From positions 1 through 44,712 of the forward strand of contig CALIAU010000026.1 in assembly GCA_938045585.1 (NCBI GenBank): DNA of 44,712 nt, read 5' to 3'. The notes below the pieces were generated by a model. The model saw nothing but the letters and a program-made list of their open reading frames with translations, had not been told where the DNA came from and made no database searches. The DNA comes from an uncultured Saprospiraceae bacterium (GTDB taxonomy: Bacteria > Bacteroidota > Bacteroidia > Chitinophagales > Saprospiraceae). This document shows positions 26,682 through 35,612 of this stretch, in pieces. The position numbers and the translations under genes are program-made. Numbering within the stretch: position 1 is the first letter of the stretch; each line of letters begins with the position of its first letter.

Positions 26682-27818
26682 TTAGCGATCACTTTGTTCG
26701 GAAGGATCTAGTTTTGACTTAAAGGGATTTGCTTTAAAGGGATATACCAGTTGGCGCATAAAGCCTTTGGGGAAGGCAGTTTCTGTCAGTCCCGTACCCT
26801 CAGGCCAGGTGTTCCCAGGCAGGTAATAGGTACCAAATATATAATCGATGAATGGAAAGACAACAGCAAAGTTTTTACCGTAATACGTTGGGTCCTGGCA
26901 ATGGTGCCAGTGGTGGTACTGCGGGGTTGTAATCAGATACTTTAGGAAGCCAAAATTTATGCGCGTATTGGCATGAATGAGGACTGCATGAATGGCAATA
27001 AAGACAACATAGACATTAAAGGTGAGTGTGGAAAAACCCATTATATAGAGTGGAACAAAGGACATGGATCGTGTAAAAAAGATGTCTACAAAATGCGTTC
27101 TAGAACCCGCCAGCCAGTCCATGTTTTGGGTGGAATGGTGGACTGCATGGAAGCGCCATAGGTAGTTATGTGAATGGAATATCCTATGTGCCCAATACTG
27201 AAACACATCCGTTAATAAGAGCGCGAGAAAGAGCTCCAGTACAAAGGGTAATCCTTGCACCCATTCATTTAATGTTCTTAAGTCCATCCAACCAAAAAAT
27301 GCTTCTGCTGGACGTTTAGTCAGTACGCCAAAAATCTGAATGAATAAATGGCTAATAGCAAAGTAGATTAAATCTGTACGCCATTCTGGATGAAACTTAG
27401 TTTGCTTGGTGTTCTTCGGGAAGGCAAGTTCTATAGGAACAAAAATCAATGCCATCAAAAACAAATCTAAGATCAACCAGTCTAAGCCTAAACTCCAACT
27501 CACCTTTTCTACCGACCTTCCTTGCACCTCAAATCCGCCGAGGACGATAGCAAGTGTGCAAAGTATGAGTGCTATGACCGAATACTTTTTATTATTACTT
27601 AAAAGAAAACTCAAAAGGGCGAAGACAAAGGAAGCTAGAATAGCAAACATGAGCAATTTCTCTACTATCTCTTCTGTATAGACTGCTCTGAAGTCAGGCG
27701 TTGTCAGATATTCGGGAAACTTAAAACAGAGTATTGCAAGTAAGCTTAGGATGGACAAGAAGATGGCCACATAGCCACTTATTTTCCCCTCTCCTACTTT
27801 GAGTCGTTGTCTAGTCAT
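26682..27818 (-). CDS. sterol desaturase / fatty acid hydroxylase family protein
   Basis: A membrane di-iron oxygenase. Starting at the ATG at 27818 (MTRQRLKVGEGK) gives 378 residues; an upstream ATG at 27881 adds a poorly conserved-looking basic segment. There are about six to seven helices. The histidine clusters are present: HRIFH (211-215), FHAVHHS (H224, H227, H228), H242, H282 and YHHWHH (302-306). The family acts on lipids, carotenoids, sterols or fatty acids; the specific substrate cannot be assigned. It is not near any lipid gene here. A 383-nt region with a structured repeat separates it from divergent coaE. Confidence 0.85.
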   Translation of the reverse strand: MTRQRLKVGEGKISGYVAIFLSILSLLAILCFKFPEYLTTPDFRAVYTEEIVEKLLMFAILASFVFALLSFLLSNNKKYSVIALILCTLAIVLGGFEVQGRSVEKVSWSLGLDWLILDLFLMALIFVPIELAFPKNTKQTKFHPEWRTDLIYFAISHLFIQIFGVLTKRPAEAFFGWMDLRTLNEWVQGLPFVLELFLALLLTDVFQYWAHRIFHSHNYLWRFHAVHHSTQNMDWLAGSRTHFVDIFFTRSMSFVPLYIMGFSTLTFNVYVVFIAIHAVLIHANTRINFGFLKYLITTPQYHHWHHCQDPTYYGKNFAVVFPFIDYIFGTYYLPGNTWPEGTGLTETAFPKGFMRQLVYPFKANPFKSKLDPSEQSDR

Positions 27819-27894
27819 GATGTGTGTACGGTATAAACTAAAGATACATTTTAACCTCGTACTCATTTCATTGATTTGCATTAATTCAGTCTAA

Positions 27895-28020
27895 ACGAAA
27901 CGCTCTCGGACTAGCGATGTGCAGCAGTGTCTACGACTGGTCGTAGACAGACACAATCTATGATTGTGGCCGAGCAGACTTGCGAGCTGCGTAACGTAGC
28001 GCCCCAACGGGGAGTCCCCA
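27895..28020. repeat. GC-rich multi-hairpin element
   Basis: The 383-nt gap 27819-28201 holds this element. Arms TGTCTACGAC and GTCGTAGACA (27928-27949) form a 10-bp stem, and CACAATC/GATTGTG (27952-27968) a 7-bp stem. CTCGG (27905) pairs with CCGAG (27970) around both. Downstream lie GCTGCGT/ACGTAGC and CCCC/GGGG stems. It is GC-rich compared with its flanks. I see no match in the window. It could be a structured RNA, a REP-like element or a transposon end. The remaining 28021-28201 is AT-rich leader with no gene. Confidence 0.55.
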
Positions 28021-28201
28021 AACAAATTGTAAAATACTATTTGAGAGCTAAGTAGTTTTATCAGAAAAAGAAACAATACGAAATGGAACTTACTTACTTG
28101 GCAACTAGTTTTCAGACTTAAAATCAAATTAAGGGAAACGCTGGGAAATAATTATCAAGATCGAGAAAGAGAATGCTAGAAGTATTTGATTATTTTTAGC
28201 C

Positions 28202-28804
28202 ATGGCTAAGAAGAAAACGATTAAGGTAGGTCTTACTGGAGGAATAGGTTCTGGGAAATCTACTGTCGCACGCATATTTGAGAGTTTAGGTGTGCCCGTC
28301 TATTATGCAGATGTAGAGGCGAAGCGATTAATGTGGAGAAACAAGGATTTGAAGGCAAAAATTAAAGCATTGCTAGGTAAGAATGCCTATCACAAGAATG
28401 GAAGAGTGCATAGAGCCTATATTGCAAAGGCTATTTTTTCAAATAAGTCCTTACTACAAAAAATAAACTCCTTAGTGCATCCAGCTGTACATGCTGATCT
28501 TGAGCAATGGATGTCTGCTCAAAATGCACCCTATGCAATTGAAGAAGCTGCCCTTATTTTTGAGTCAAAGGGTGATACATATTTTGATAAAATCATCTGT
28601 GTAAGTGCGCCCAAGGCGGTGCGTATTCAGCGCGTCATGCTGCGTGATAAGATTACAAAAGAGCAGGTAGAAAAGCGGATAAAAAGTCAACTCTCCCAAA
28701 AAATTAAGGAGTCAAAGTCTGATTTTGTTATTCATAACAATGCTAAGGATGGGCTGATAAAACAAGTGATGGTAATTCACAAAACTCTTTTGAAGAAAAA
28801 ATAA
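28202..28804 (+). CDS. coaE: dephospho-CoA kinase
   Basis: It phosphorylates dephospho-CoA to coenzyme A, the last step of the pathway, in the cytoplasm. The 200-residue protein begins MAKKKTIKVGLTGGIGSGKST with the P-loop GGIGSGKST. It carries the family motifs YYADVEAKRLM and NSLVHPAVH, the lid region RIQRVMLRDKITKEQVEKRI, and SDFVIHNNA near the end. The length is normal. It stands alone between two minus-strand genes; its stop overlaps the T-run side of a minus-strand terminator. Confidence 0.95.
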   Translation: MAKKKTIKVGLTGGIGSGKSTVARIFESLGVPVYYADVEAKRLMWRNKDLKAKIKALLGKNAYHKNGRVHRAYIAKAIFSNKSLLQKINSLVHPAVHADLEQWMSAQNAPYAIEEAALIFESKGDTYFDKIICVSAPKAVRIQRVMLRDKITKEQVEKRIKSQLSQKIKESKSDFVIHNNAKDGLIKQVMVIHKTLLKKK

Positions 28805-28836
28805 AAAAACCCAATCCTCTTGTAGGAAGATTGGGT
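28803..28836 (-). terminator. intrinsic terminator of the small lipoprotein gene
   Basis: Arms ACCCAATC (28809-28816) and GATTGGGT (28829-28836) are followed by T7 on the minus strand. The plus strand has no T run after the hairpin, so it serves the convergent minus gene. It overlaps the coaE stop codon. Confidence 0.8.
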
Positions 28837-28856
28837 ATTCATAGGACTTAAAGTGT

Positions 28857-29177
28857 TTAGCATTCTAAATCGTCAAGCTGCAATTTAGCATCATCTAAGA
28901 AGACCTGAAGATTTACATCAAAGGTCTGATCTCCACAATCAAGTAAATCCTCAATAGCGTCAATATAGTCTATGTATCCTTGTCTAAAAGTTTCACAGTT
29001 TTCTGTTGTAGGATTAGAAGCATATAATGACTGTATTTCAGAAAATGAGGTTACTGCATCTGACCAAGCCTGATCAAAATTATTACATCCTGAACCAGGA
29101 CCGTCATTACCACAACTCGCGAATGAAAATGCAACTGATACAATAGAATAGAGAAGAAGAAGTTTTAATGATTTCAT
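28857..29177 (-). CDS. small secreted or lipoprotein, unknown function
   Basis: The 106-residue product begins with a hydrophobic signal (MKSLKLLLLYSIVSVAFSF) and ASC-G, a lipobox-like site at C22, so it may be lipid-anchored. The mature part is acidic and has cysteines at about C31, C60, C81 and the C-terminal C106 that could form disulfides. It is helical-looking (FDQAWSDAVTSFSEIQSLY). No homologue is recognised. It is minus strand, just downstream of the small barrel gene (49-nt gap), perhaps in one unit. Confidence 0.65.
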   Translation of the reverse strand: MKSLKLLLLYSIVSVAFSFASCGNDGPGSGCNNFDQAWSDAVTSFSEIQSLYASNPTTENCETFRQGYIDYIDAIEDLLDCGDQTFDVNLQVFLDDAKLQLDDLEC

Positions 29178-29225
29178 GTTTAATTATTTATGTTGATATT
29201 AATTGATTGCTTATTATTTGTATTA

Positions 29226-29723
29226 TCATTTAGGGTCTAAAATATAGCGCACAGCTAAATTTCCATAGCCACCTGCAAAACCAGACCCAAAGCCTGTTAC
29301 ACCATTTATAAAAAAGGTGGGTACCCAATCCAATGAAATATTTATCGGATTACTTTTCAGAGTATAGCTCGCACCGATGTATCCTGAAATACCTAAGCTC
29401 GTACTACTGCTACCGAAACCTGTCCAAAAATAGGCTCCTGCCCCTCCACCATAATACCATTGTAGTCCCTCGATACCTTCTCCTTCTACATCTTGATGAA
29501 TGAGATAGGCTCCATTTGCAGTTATTAAATTTATACCTGCGCCAAAGGGCCTGATTCCTGCATAGCCTTCTAAGGCATTGGATTCACTAATAAATTTCTT
29601 GTAAGTTACGGACCATGGGAAGCCTAAACGGAGTCCAACCGCTGAATTGAAGTCTTGGGCCTGTACATTATTACTACAGAGCACCAATGCAATGAATACC
29701 ATTGCGCACATAATTTTTTTCAT
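29226..29723 (-). CDS. small outer-membrane beta-barrel protein
   Basis: The signal peptide MKKIMCAMVFIALVLCSNNVQAQ is followed by about 140 residues rich in glycine and aromatic residues, in an alternating pattern (SAVGLRLGFPWSVTYKKF, GLQWYYGGGAGAYFW, SLGISGYIGASYTL, INISLDWVPTFF, GYGNLAVRYIL). This is the form of a small eight-stranded Bacteroidota barrel. No function is recognised. The next upstream gene on the minus strand is 154 nt away, so it has its own promoter. The 154-nt gap shows nothing else. Confidence 0.65.
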   Translation of the reverse strand: MKKIMCAMVFIALVLCSNNVQAQDFNSAVGLRLGFPWSVTYKKFISESNALEGYAGIRPFGAGINLITANGAYLIHQDVEGEGIEGLQWYYGGGAGAYFWTGFGSSSTSLGISGYIGASYTLKSNPINISLDWVPTFFINGVTGFGSGFAGGYGNLAVRYILDPK

Positions 29724-29877
29724 TGAACGAATTTTGATTTTTGATTTGTCTCATAATAAGGGTTACATAAGCTATGTTCCTTAGAAACTAGAGAGGTAAA
29801 TCAAAAAGATGAAGAAATTTTATAAAGATTATGAAATCATTAAATCACACGATTGCAATTTGCTTAAATGTATATAA

Positions 29878-30318
29878 TTATTGGGCTTCTGCAAAAGACT
29901 TGAAGTTATTAAGCCATTTCTGAACTTGCTTCTTAAACATGGAAGGAAATAGTGTTTTCATGACTCTTAGCATAAGGCCATTAAAACGAATATATTCTAT
30001 CTCGTTAGTCAGTTTAGTCGTGTTTGCATCTAATGCTTCAAAGGTGCTGAGCATAGTATTATGTGTAGGATCACATTCATATTCTGCAAAAAAGCTGTCC
30101 GGGAGGAGATTTTCTATTACTGTCTCATAAAGAAGTAATTCATTTCTTCCTATTTTATATTTAAGTTCGGCCAATGCACCATTCTGCATAGGTTCACCTG
30201 CGAGTTCTTTTTTTTCAATGAAGCCATCCTGCCAATAGACGAGCTTGCTGGAATCAATAAAATATGCAACAAGTTCTTCTTTGGGTTTGTGTATTATAAC
30301 CGAACAAGAAAACTGCAT
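29878..30318 (-). CDS. SRPBCC (START-like) domain protein
   Basis: A small lipid- or ligand-binding START/SRPBCC fold: a first strand (MQFSCSVIIHKPKEELVAYFID), the WQDGFIEKKEL and ELKYKIGRNELLLYETV strands, and a long C-terminal helix (MFKKQVQKWLNNFKSFAEAQ). The ATG at 30318 gives 146 residues and lies 1 nt after the rocD stop (TAA-C-ATG). This supports that start over a longer frame from 30369, which would overlap rocD. Members often act as stress, polyketide or coenzyme-binding proteins; here the role is unknown. Coupled to rocD. Confidence 0.7.
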   Translation of the reverse strand: MQFSCSVIIHKPKEELVAYFIDSSKLVYWQDGFIEKKELAGEPMQNGALAELKYKIGRNELLLYETVIENLLPDSFFAEYECDPTHNTMLSTFEALDANTTKLTNEIEYIRFNGLMLRVMKTLFPSMFKKQVQKWLNNFKSFAEAQ

Positions 30319-30319
30319 G

Positions 30320-31594
30320 TTAAACTTCGAATTCTTTAATAGATTTTTCGATAATATCACAGCATTCATGAATCTGCTCTTCAGTCATCACAAGAGGAGG
30401 TGCAAATCGAATTTTGTTACCATGTGTTGGTTTTGCAAGCAGGCCATTATCTCTCATTTTTAAACACATATTCCAAGCAGTCTTGCTGTCTTCTGTGTCA
30501 TTAATTTCAATAGCATTTAGTAAGCCCTTCCCTCTTACCAGACGTACAATATTCGTTGTGTCTACCAGCCTTTGCATGCGTTCTCTAAAAATGGTTCCAA
30601 GACGTTCTGCATTTTCTGCTAATTTTTCGTCCTTAACAACCTCTAAGGCCGCAATAGCCACAGCACAGGCAAGCGGGTTTCCTCCGAAGGTAGAACCGTG
30701 TTCTCCCGGCTTGATACATAACATTATATCATCATCTGCTAAGACGGCGGACACAGGAAATACACCCCCTGAGAGAGCCTTACCTAAAACTAAAATATCA
30801 GGTTTAACTTCTGGTTTGTTTTCACATCCATTTGTACAAGAACAATTTCCACAGGTAGCAAGTAGTTTTCCCGTACGTGCAATACCAGTTTGCACTTCAT
30901 CTGCTATAAATAGAGCATTGTGTTTTTTACAAAGATCATAGGCATTTTTCAGGTAGCCCTCATCAGGAACAACAACTCCCGCCTCGCCTTGAATGGGTTC
31001 CACAATAAAACCAGAAACTGTTTCATCTTGCAGCGCTTCTTCTAGTGCGGATAGATCGTTATAAGGAATAATGATATAACCTGGCATGTAAGGACCAAAA
31101 CCTTTTCTGCTATCAGGATCTACAGAAGCTGAAATTACAGCCATTGTTCTTCCATGAAAATTCCCAGAAGCAAATACTATTTTTGCTTGATTCTCAGCTA
31201 CTCCTTTTTTCTCGTAGGCCCACTTTCTACAAAGTTTTAAAGCAGTTTCCACCGCTTCCACTCCAGAATTTATAGGGAGCACCTTGTCATAAGCAAAGTA
31301 TTCTGTGACGTACTTTTCATACGGACCTAACTGATCATTATAAAAGGCACGTGAGGTAAGGGTTAAGATTTCAGATTGTTCTTTTAAGGCATTAATAATA
31401 CGGGGATGGCAATGACCTTGGTTTACTGCGGAGTAAGCGGAGAGGAAATCGTAATATCGTTTACCTTCTACATCCCAAACAAAGACACCATCTCCTTTGG
31501 CTAATACAACAGGAAGAGGATGATAATTATGTGCTCCATACTTATCTTCCATTTGCATTAAATCTGACGAATTTATCTTCACGCTATGTTCCAT
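30320..31594 (-). CDS. rocD: ornithine aminotransferase
   Basis: A PLP enzyme that converts ornithine and 2-oxoglutarate to glutamate semialdehyde and glutamate, cytoplasmic. At 424 residues it has near-normal length. Motifs: [13 protein letters not shown] (109-121), FHGRT (147-151), [10 protein letters not shown] (198-207), ADEVQTG (231-237) and the PLP lysine K272 in LGKALSGG. Between the ADEVQTG and lysine motifs is a short insertion with four cysteines (C248, C251, C253, C257) that classical ornithine aminotransferases lack. It could bind a metal; the role is unknown. The SRPBCC gene follows 1 nt after the stop. Confidence 0.9.
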   Translation of the reverse strand: MEHSVKINSSDLMQMEDKYGAHNYHPLPVVLAKGDGVFVWDVEGKRYYDFLSAYSAVNQGHCHPRIINALKEQSEILTLTSRAFYNDQLGPYEKYVTEYFAYDKVLPINSGVEAVETALKLCRKWAYEKKGVAENQAKIVFASGNFHGRTMAVISASVDPDSRKGFGPYMPGYIIIPYNDLSALEEALQDETVSGFIVEPIQGEAGVVVPDEGYLKNAYDLCKKHNALFIADEVQTGIARTGKLLATCGNCSCTNGCENKPEVKPDILVLGKALSGGVFPVSAVLADDDIMLCIKPGEHGSTFGGNPLACAVAIAALEVVKDEKLAENAERLGTIFRERMQRLVDTTNIVRLVRGKGLLNAIEINDTEDSKTAWNMCLKMRDNGLLAKPTHGNKIRFAPPLVMTEEQIHECCDIIEKSIKEFEV

Positions 31595-31669
31595 TTTATT
31601 ATTTTTTGTGACTTAAATTTAGTTTAATTTTCAGTCTTCAGAATCAATAATTTAAGTTAAAAAGACAAA

Positions 31670-32200
31670 TCAATCCTTTTTTGGTAAATAATGCGATGGT
31701 AGCATATCATTTTTGTTTTCAGCCTGCCAAGCAATGTTGACAATCCACCATCTATTCTCGTCATACATGAGTTGGATACTATTGATACCGCGCATAAAAG
31801 GCATTTTATCTGTACTCGATTTGAACGCTTCGTAGGTGCTGAAAAGGTGACAAATATTTGCAAAACAGTCTTCTTTTCTAAAGATCTCTTTTTCAAAGAA
31901 ACCATTCTCAATTAACCAAGCACCTGATCTATCTATATAGTCTTGTGGAGAAAGGTACTCCGCTTTCACTTTAGCTTCTCTATTTTTTTGAATAGGAATC
32001 ATCTGGGCATCTGCAGTAAATAAAGATCTGAACAGGTCCCAATCCCTCTCTTGTCCAGCATCGCCCGAAATTACGCTATACAATGTTTTGATAATTTGAT
32101 CTTTGGTACCATATGGTGAGATGCGTGCATCCTGGGCTTCCATCTGGGCAGGAGATACAAGACTAAAAAATAATAAGGAAAGAAAAGTACACGATTTCAT
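31670..32200 (-). CDS. exported NTF2-like/SnoaL-type protein
   Basis: The ATG at 32200 (MKSCTFLSLLFFSLVSPAQ) gives a signal peptide and 176 residues; longer frames overlap the start of the divergent transporter. The mature part carries NTF2-like features: an N-terminal helix (IIKTLYSVISGDAGQERDWDLF), FRSLFTADAQMIPI, and the C-terminal strand pair IQLMYDENRWWIVNIAWQ. Such domains bind or convert small molecules, or form oligomers. No active-site residues can be named. A terminal 'LPKKD' is basic. Standalone. Confidence 0.7.
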   Translation of the reverse strand: MKSCTFLSLLFFSLVSPAQMEAQDARISPYGTKDQIIKTLYSVISGDAGQERDWDLFRSLFTADAQMIPIQKNREAKVKAEYLSPQDYIDRSGAWLIENGFFEKEIFRKEDCFANICHLFSTYEAFKSSTDKMPFMRGINSIQLMYDENRWWIVNIAWQAENKNDMLPSHYLPKKD

Positions 32201-32301
32201 TTGGTATAGAGTTTTATTAGTTAGAATAACTAATTTACGTCGAATATTACAATCAATATATGTATCTGTAATTCTTAGTTTATATTTTGTAATTAGCAGA
32301 T

Positions 32302-33159
32302 ATGAAACAAAAGGCTTTATACGCAATTATTCTATGTGCAATTCTTGCAGGGAATAATGGATTGCTGATAAAGTATATGAGTAGCATGCCAGCTAGTGCT
32401 CTGGCCTTTCTAAGGACTGCTGTCCCTGCAGGTATTTTGTTTTTCTGGTTATGTAGGCAGGATACGAATCTATTTAGAGGAGCTAATAAAAAGATGTTGA
32501 TTGCCTCTGGGCTGAATGCATTGCGGATGTATCTCTATCTGCAGGCCTTCATGCTAACATCCATAGGAAACGCAGTGATTATACTGTATACTTGGCCTAT
32601 CTTTGTTACTATACTTGGCATTCTTTTTCTAAAAGAACGTGTTTCCAAAAAACATTTTTTCTTGATAGGAATTGCCTTTCTCGGTTTAATTATCAGTTCC
32701 TCAGGAAAGAGTTTTAGTTTTGAAAATCAAGATCTCTTGGGCATGCTTGCTGCATTAACTTCTGCATTTGGCTATGCGATAACAGTAATTATATTTAAAT
32801 CAGAGTCTAATAACTATCATCGCAATGAAATAATATTCTTACAAAATATCGTAGGCGTATTTATTTTCATGCCATTTTTCTGGATGTATTTTCCTGTTAT
32901 CGAAACTGCGCATTTAGCCATGGGCATCTTTTATGGCTTCTTAATCGGCATTGTTATATTTAGTTTATTCTTTTTTGGTTTAAAATACCTAGACGCCTCT
33001 TTGGCATCCTCCCTTATGTATATTGAAGCAGTAAGTGCTATAGCTCTTGCATATGTGGTACTGGATGAATCTTTAACACAAGAGATGCTCTTAGGTGGTG
33101 GAATGATTCTCATAAGTAGCTTCTTAATAAACAGGATGCCTAAGACAGCCGCTGCATAG
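32302..33159 (+). CDS. EamA/DMT family transporter
   Basis: A drug/metabolite transporter of 285 residues with ten hydrophobic segments in two EamA repeats of five helices. The first runs from AIILCAILAGNNGLLIKY to the VTILGILFLKERVS segment. The second runs from DLLGMLAALTSAFGYAITV to the EAVSAIALAYVVLDESLT segment, both ending in the usual E-x-hydrophobic motif. The substrate is unknown; members export or import amino acids, nucleotides or sugars. It is divergent from the NTF2-like gene, with a 101-nt gap. Confidence 0.85.
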   Translation: MKQKALYAIILCAILAGNNGLLIKYMSSMPASALAFLRTAVPAGILFFWLCRQDTNLFRGANKKMLIASGLNALRMYLYLQAFMLTSIGNAVIILYTWPIFVTILGILFLKERVSKKHFFLIGIAFLGLIISSSGKSFSFENQDLLGMLAALTSAFGYAITVIIFKSESNNYHRNEIIFLQNIVGVFIFMPFFWMYFPVIETAHLAMGIFYGFLIGIVIFSLFFFGLKYLDASLASSLMYIEAVSAIALAYVVLDESLTQEMLLGGGMILISSFLINRMPKTAAA

Positions 33160-33244
33160 GTCTGCTTATGAGCAGAGGTTCTATAGCGACAATTGCCTTA
33201 ATATGATGCGTTCTAGTAGATAAAAATCCATATTTTTGATAGAT

Positions 33245-34885
33245 ATGAAGTGTATTCGTGTACTGCTTATGTTTTGTTTTTTTGTTCAGATCAATCTGTA
33301 TGGTCAGAACACACTTGGCGTTATTAAAAACGATTCCTTGGCTTTGAATGCCTACACTTTATTTTCTACTGGATTATCCACTTACTTAATAGACAATTGT
33401 GGACACCTAATAAATCAGTGGCAGACAGAATCTAGACCAGGTCTTGTTGCTTATCTTCAAGAGAATGGCAATCTAATACGAGCAGGATCTACTCCCGGAA
33501 TTTATATGGGAGCAGGATTTGGAGGACTTTTGGAGGAATATAATTGGGAAGGAGAATTAGTATGGTCCTTTGTGGTAGCTAATGATGCTTTTCAGCAACA
33601 CCATGATATTGAGATTCTTCCTAATGGTAATATTCTTTTTATAGCCTGGGAAGGGCGAACGCCTGAAGAAGCCATAGCGAATGGAGCAATAAATGAGGCT
33701 AGATATTGGTCACCTGCAGTTTATGAGATAAAAAAAATTGGTGAGGACTCCGCGGAGTATGTTTGGGAATGGCATTTGTGGGATCATTTAATTCAAGACT
33801 TTGATGCAACGAAGGAAAACTTTGGAGTTGTTTCAGAACATCCTGAATTGATGAATATTAACATGGAAGCGCCACAAAGTTTAGGGAGTCCTGACTGGAT
33901 TCATTTAAATGGGATAGATTACGATCCTGTTCGCGATGAGATCATATTAAGTTCTAGGCATCTGAACGAAATCTACATTCTAGACCATAGTACGACTACT
34001 GAAGAAGCAGCGGGACATAGTGGTGGTAAAAGAGGGCACGGTGGTGATTTTATTTATCGATGGGGAAATCCCAGAGCCTATGATAAAGGCTCCAATTTGG
34101 ACCAAAAGCTTTTTGGACAACATAATGCAGAGATTATTCCAGAAGGATTTTTCAGAGATGGAAACATAAGCATATTCAATAATGGCATTGGTAGACCTGG
34201 AGGTAATTATTCTACTATAGATGAAATTTCTCCACCGCGCGATTTCGAGGGAAATTATGTATTAAATGCAAATGGTGTTTTTGGACCTTCAAATCTTGCT
34301 TGGCAATATGTTGCAGAAGACATGACCTCTTTTTTCTCTTCCAATATGGGTGGCACCAAACGCCTAGAAAATGGAAATATGAGCATATGTGAATCTAGGA
34401 GTGCTCGATTCTTTGAGGTAACTAGTGCAGGTAAAATTGTATGGGAATATGAAAACCCAGTAAGCATAACCGGTATCTTAGCAGAAGGGGCAAATAATGA
34501 TGGTATAGCTGCCTCCTTTAGGGCAGAACGATATCCGGTAAATTATCCAGCATTTGTGAATCGCGATATTGAACCTGGAGAAGTCTTAGAATTAGATCCC
34601 GCAGATTTTCAATGTGAGATTTTTGATGTGGTTTCATCAAATGATGTGTACTCAGAAATGCAAGACATATCAGTTGAAGTCCTTGGTAATACTTCCATAC
34701 AGATCCATTCTAATCATGGATCAAATCTCTCCTATCGTGTGTTCAATTTGGGTGGAGAAACACTTCGCAAGGGCATACACAATAACTTTACTCAAATTGA
34801 CATAAGCAGCTATACATCAGGTATTTATTACCTAATAGTTAATGGTGACAAATCGCAATTTATTCAAAAATTTGTTAAATACTAA
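33245..34885 (+). CDS. secreted arylsulfotransferase-like protein with T9SS sorting domain
   Basis: The ATG at 33245 (MKCIRVLLMFCFFVQINLYGQ) gives a clean signal peptide; a TTG at 33236 adds three residues. Candidate active-site histidines fit the arylsulfotransferase beta-propeller family: HH (119-120) in the HHDIEILPNGNIL blade, H220 in DWIHLNG, H239 in LSSRHLNEI, and H293 in GQHNAEI. The C-terminus (IQIHSNHGSNLSYRVFNLGGETLRK to QKFVKY) is a T9SS sorting domain. The combination predicts a surface or released propeller acting on phenolic or sulfated compounds, but activity is not shown. It is convergent with the cytidylyltransferase, sharing 11 nt. Confidence 0.8.
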   Translation: MKCIRVLLMFCFFVQINLYGQNTLGVIKNDSLALNAYTLFSTGLSTYLIDNCGHLINQWQTESRPGLVAYLQENGNLIRAGSTPGIYMGAGFGGLLEEYNWEGELVWSFVVANDAFQQHHDIEILPNGNILFIAWEGRTPEEAIANGAINEARYWSPAVYEIKKIGEDSAEYVWEWHLWDHLIQDFDATKENFGVVSEHPELMNINMEAPQSLGSPDWIHLNGIDYDPVRDEIILSSRHLNEIYILDHSTTTEEAAGHSGGKRGHGGDFIYRWGNPRAYDKGSNLDQKLFGQHNAEIIPEGFFRDGNISIFNNGIGRPGGNYSTIDEISPPRDFEGNYVLNANGVFGPSNLAWQYVAEDMTSFFSSNMGGTKRLENGNMSICESRSARFFEVTSAGKIVWEYENPVSITGILAEGANNDGIAASFRAERYPVNYPAFVNRDIEPGEVLELDPADFQCEIFDVVSSNDVYSEMQDISVEVLGNTSIQIHSNHGSNLSYRVFNLGGETLRKGIHNNFTQIDISSYTSGIYYLIVNGDKSQFIQKFVKY

Positions 34886-35612
34886 CTGAGCTAGATTCTT
34901 TAGCTCTCGAAGCCAAAACGTTCCATACATCTCTATAATTAAATTTCCAACCAGCAGTTTCAATTAGCTTTATAAAAAACGTTTGTGCCCATTTGAAATC
35001 TGCATCGGAATCTACTGTCAGCCTCAGCAACGCATCATTCTCCATGGGAGTATGAATTGGTATTGTCTTTATTGCAAATAAATCTGGAAGCGAAGAAAGC
35101 GTTTGACAAAAATCTATAGACGGCCTCCCCTTATCTTGATTCCTGAGATACAGTGTTTCTAAGGCTGAGGTAGAAACATATTCGGCAAATAAGCCTGTTT
35201 CTGCAATGCCTATGTTTTTACTGGAGACGGTTTCAAATGCACAATAATCATACGTTTCAGCAGAAGTTACTAGTTGGGCCATAGTTTCAATATCCAAAAA
35301 AGGATTATGCGCACAGACGCGTAGCAGTCCTTCACCATACTTCCGTTTGGCTGCGTTAATGACACGTTTTAATACATCTTCCTCGTCTCCCCAATATACA
35401 TCAATCGCGTGATGTTCAGCTATAGAGGCAATTGTAGAATGTTTATCGAGGACTGAACTCGCAATAATAATTTGGGAGGCATCATAATACAAGAGAAGCC
35501 GTTTGCACACTATATCTAATATACTATGATCGTGGAAAAAGGGTTTAATTACTTTATTTGGCAAACGTGAGGAATGCGTCCTTGCTTGAATAACAATTTT
35601 GTGGTTTTGCAC
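34875..35612 (-). CDS. cytidylyltransferase family protein (SpsF/NeuA-like)
   Basis: A nucleotidyltransferase of about 245 residues. Its N-terminal motif IVIQARTHSSRLPNKV matches the mononucleotide-binding loop of SpsF/CMP-sugar synthetases, followed by YWGDEEDVLKRV and RVCAHNPFLD. The family activates nonulosonic acids or other glycans for surface polysaccharide. No ATG exists in frame: a TTG at 35642 directly follows a stop codon, while a GTG at 35612 gives the usual short N-terminus before the motif, so I prefer it. The GNAT gene lies upstream, 92 nt away. Pseudaminic-type pathway membership is inference. Confidence 0.65.
   Translation of the reverse strand: MQNHKIVIQARTHSSRLPNKVIKPFFHDHSILDIVCKRLLLYYDASQIIIASSVLDKHSTIASIAEHHAIDVYWGDEEDVLKRVINAAKRKYGEGLLRVCAHNPFLDIETMAQLVTSAETYDYCAFETVSSKNIGIAETGLFAEYVSTSALETLYLRNQDKGRPSIDFCQTLSSLPDLFAIKTIPIHTPMENDALLRLTVDSDADFKWAQTFFIKLIETAGWKFNYRDVWNVLASRAKESSSVSI

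Noticed and set aside
27891-28127. 78-residue minus-strand frame in the structured element
   Set aside because: It reads through hairpin DNA, has no family and no upstream signal. The structural pattern is the better explanation.
30414-30941. 175-residue plus-strand frame inside rocD
   Set aside because: Antisense shadow of rocD; no motif, and rocD is well supported.
32201-32326. Upstream extension of the NTF2-like gene
   Set aside because: It overlaps the divergent transporter start and puts non-secretory residues before a clean signal peptide.
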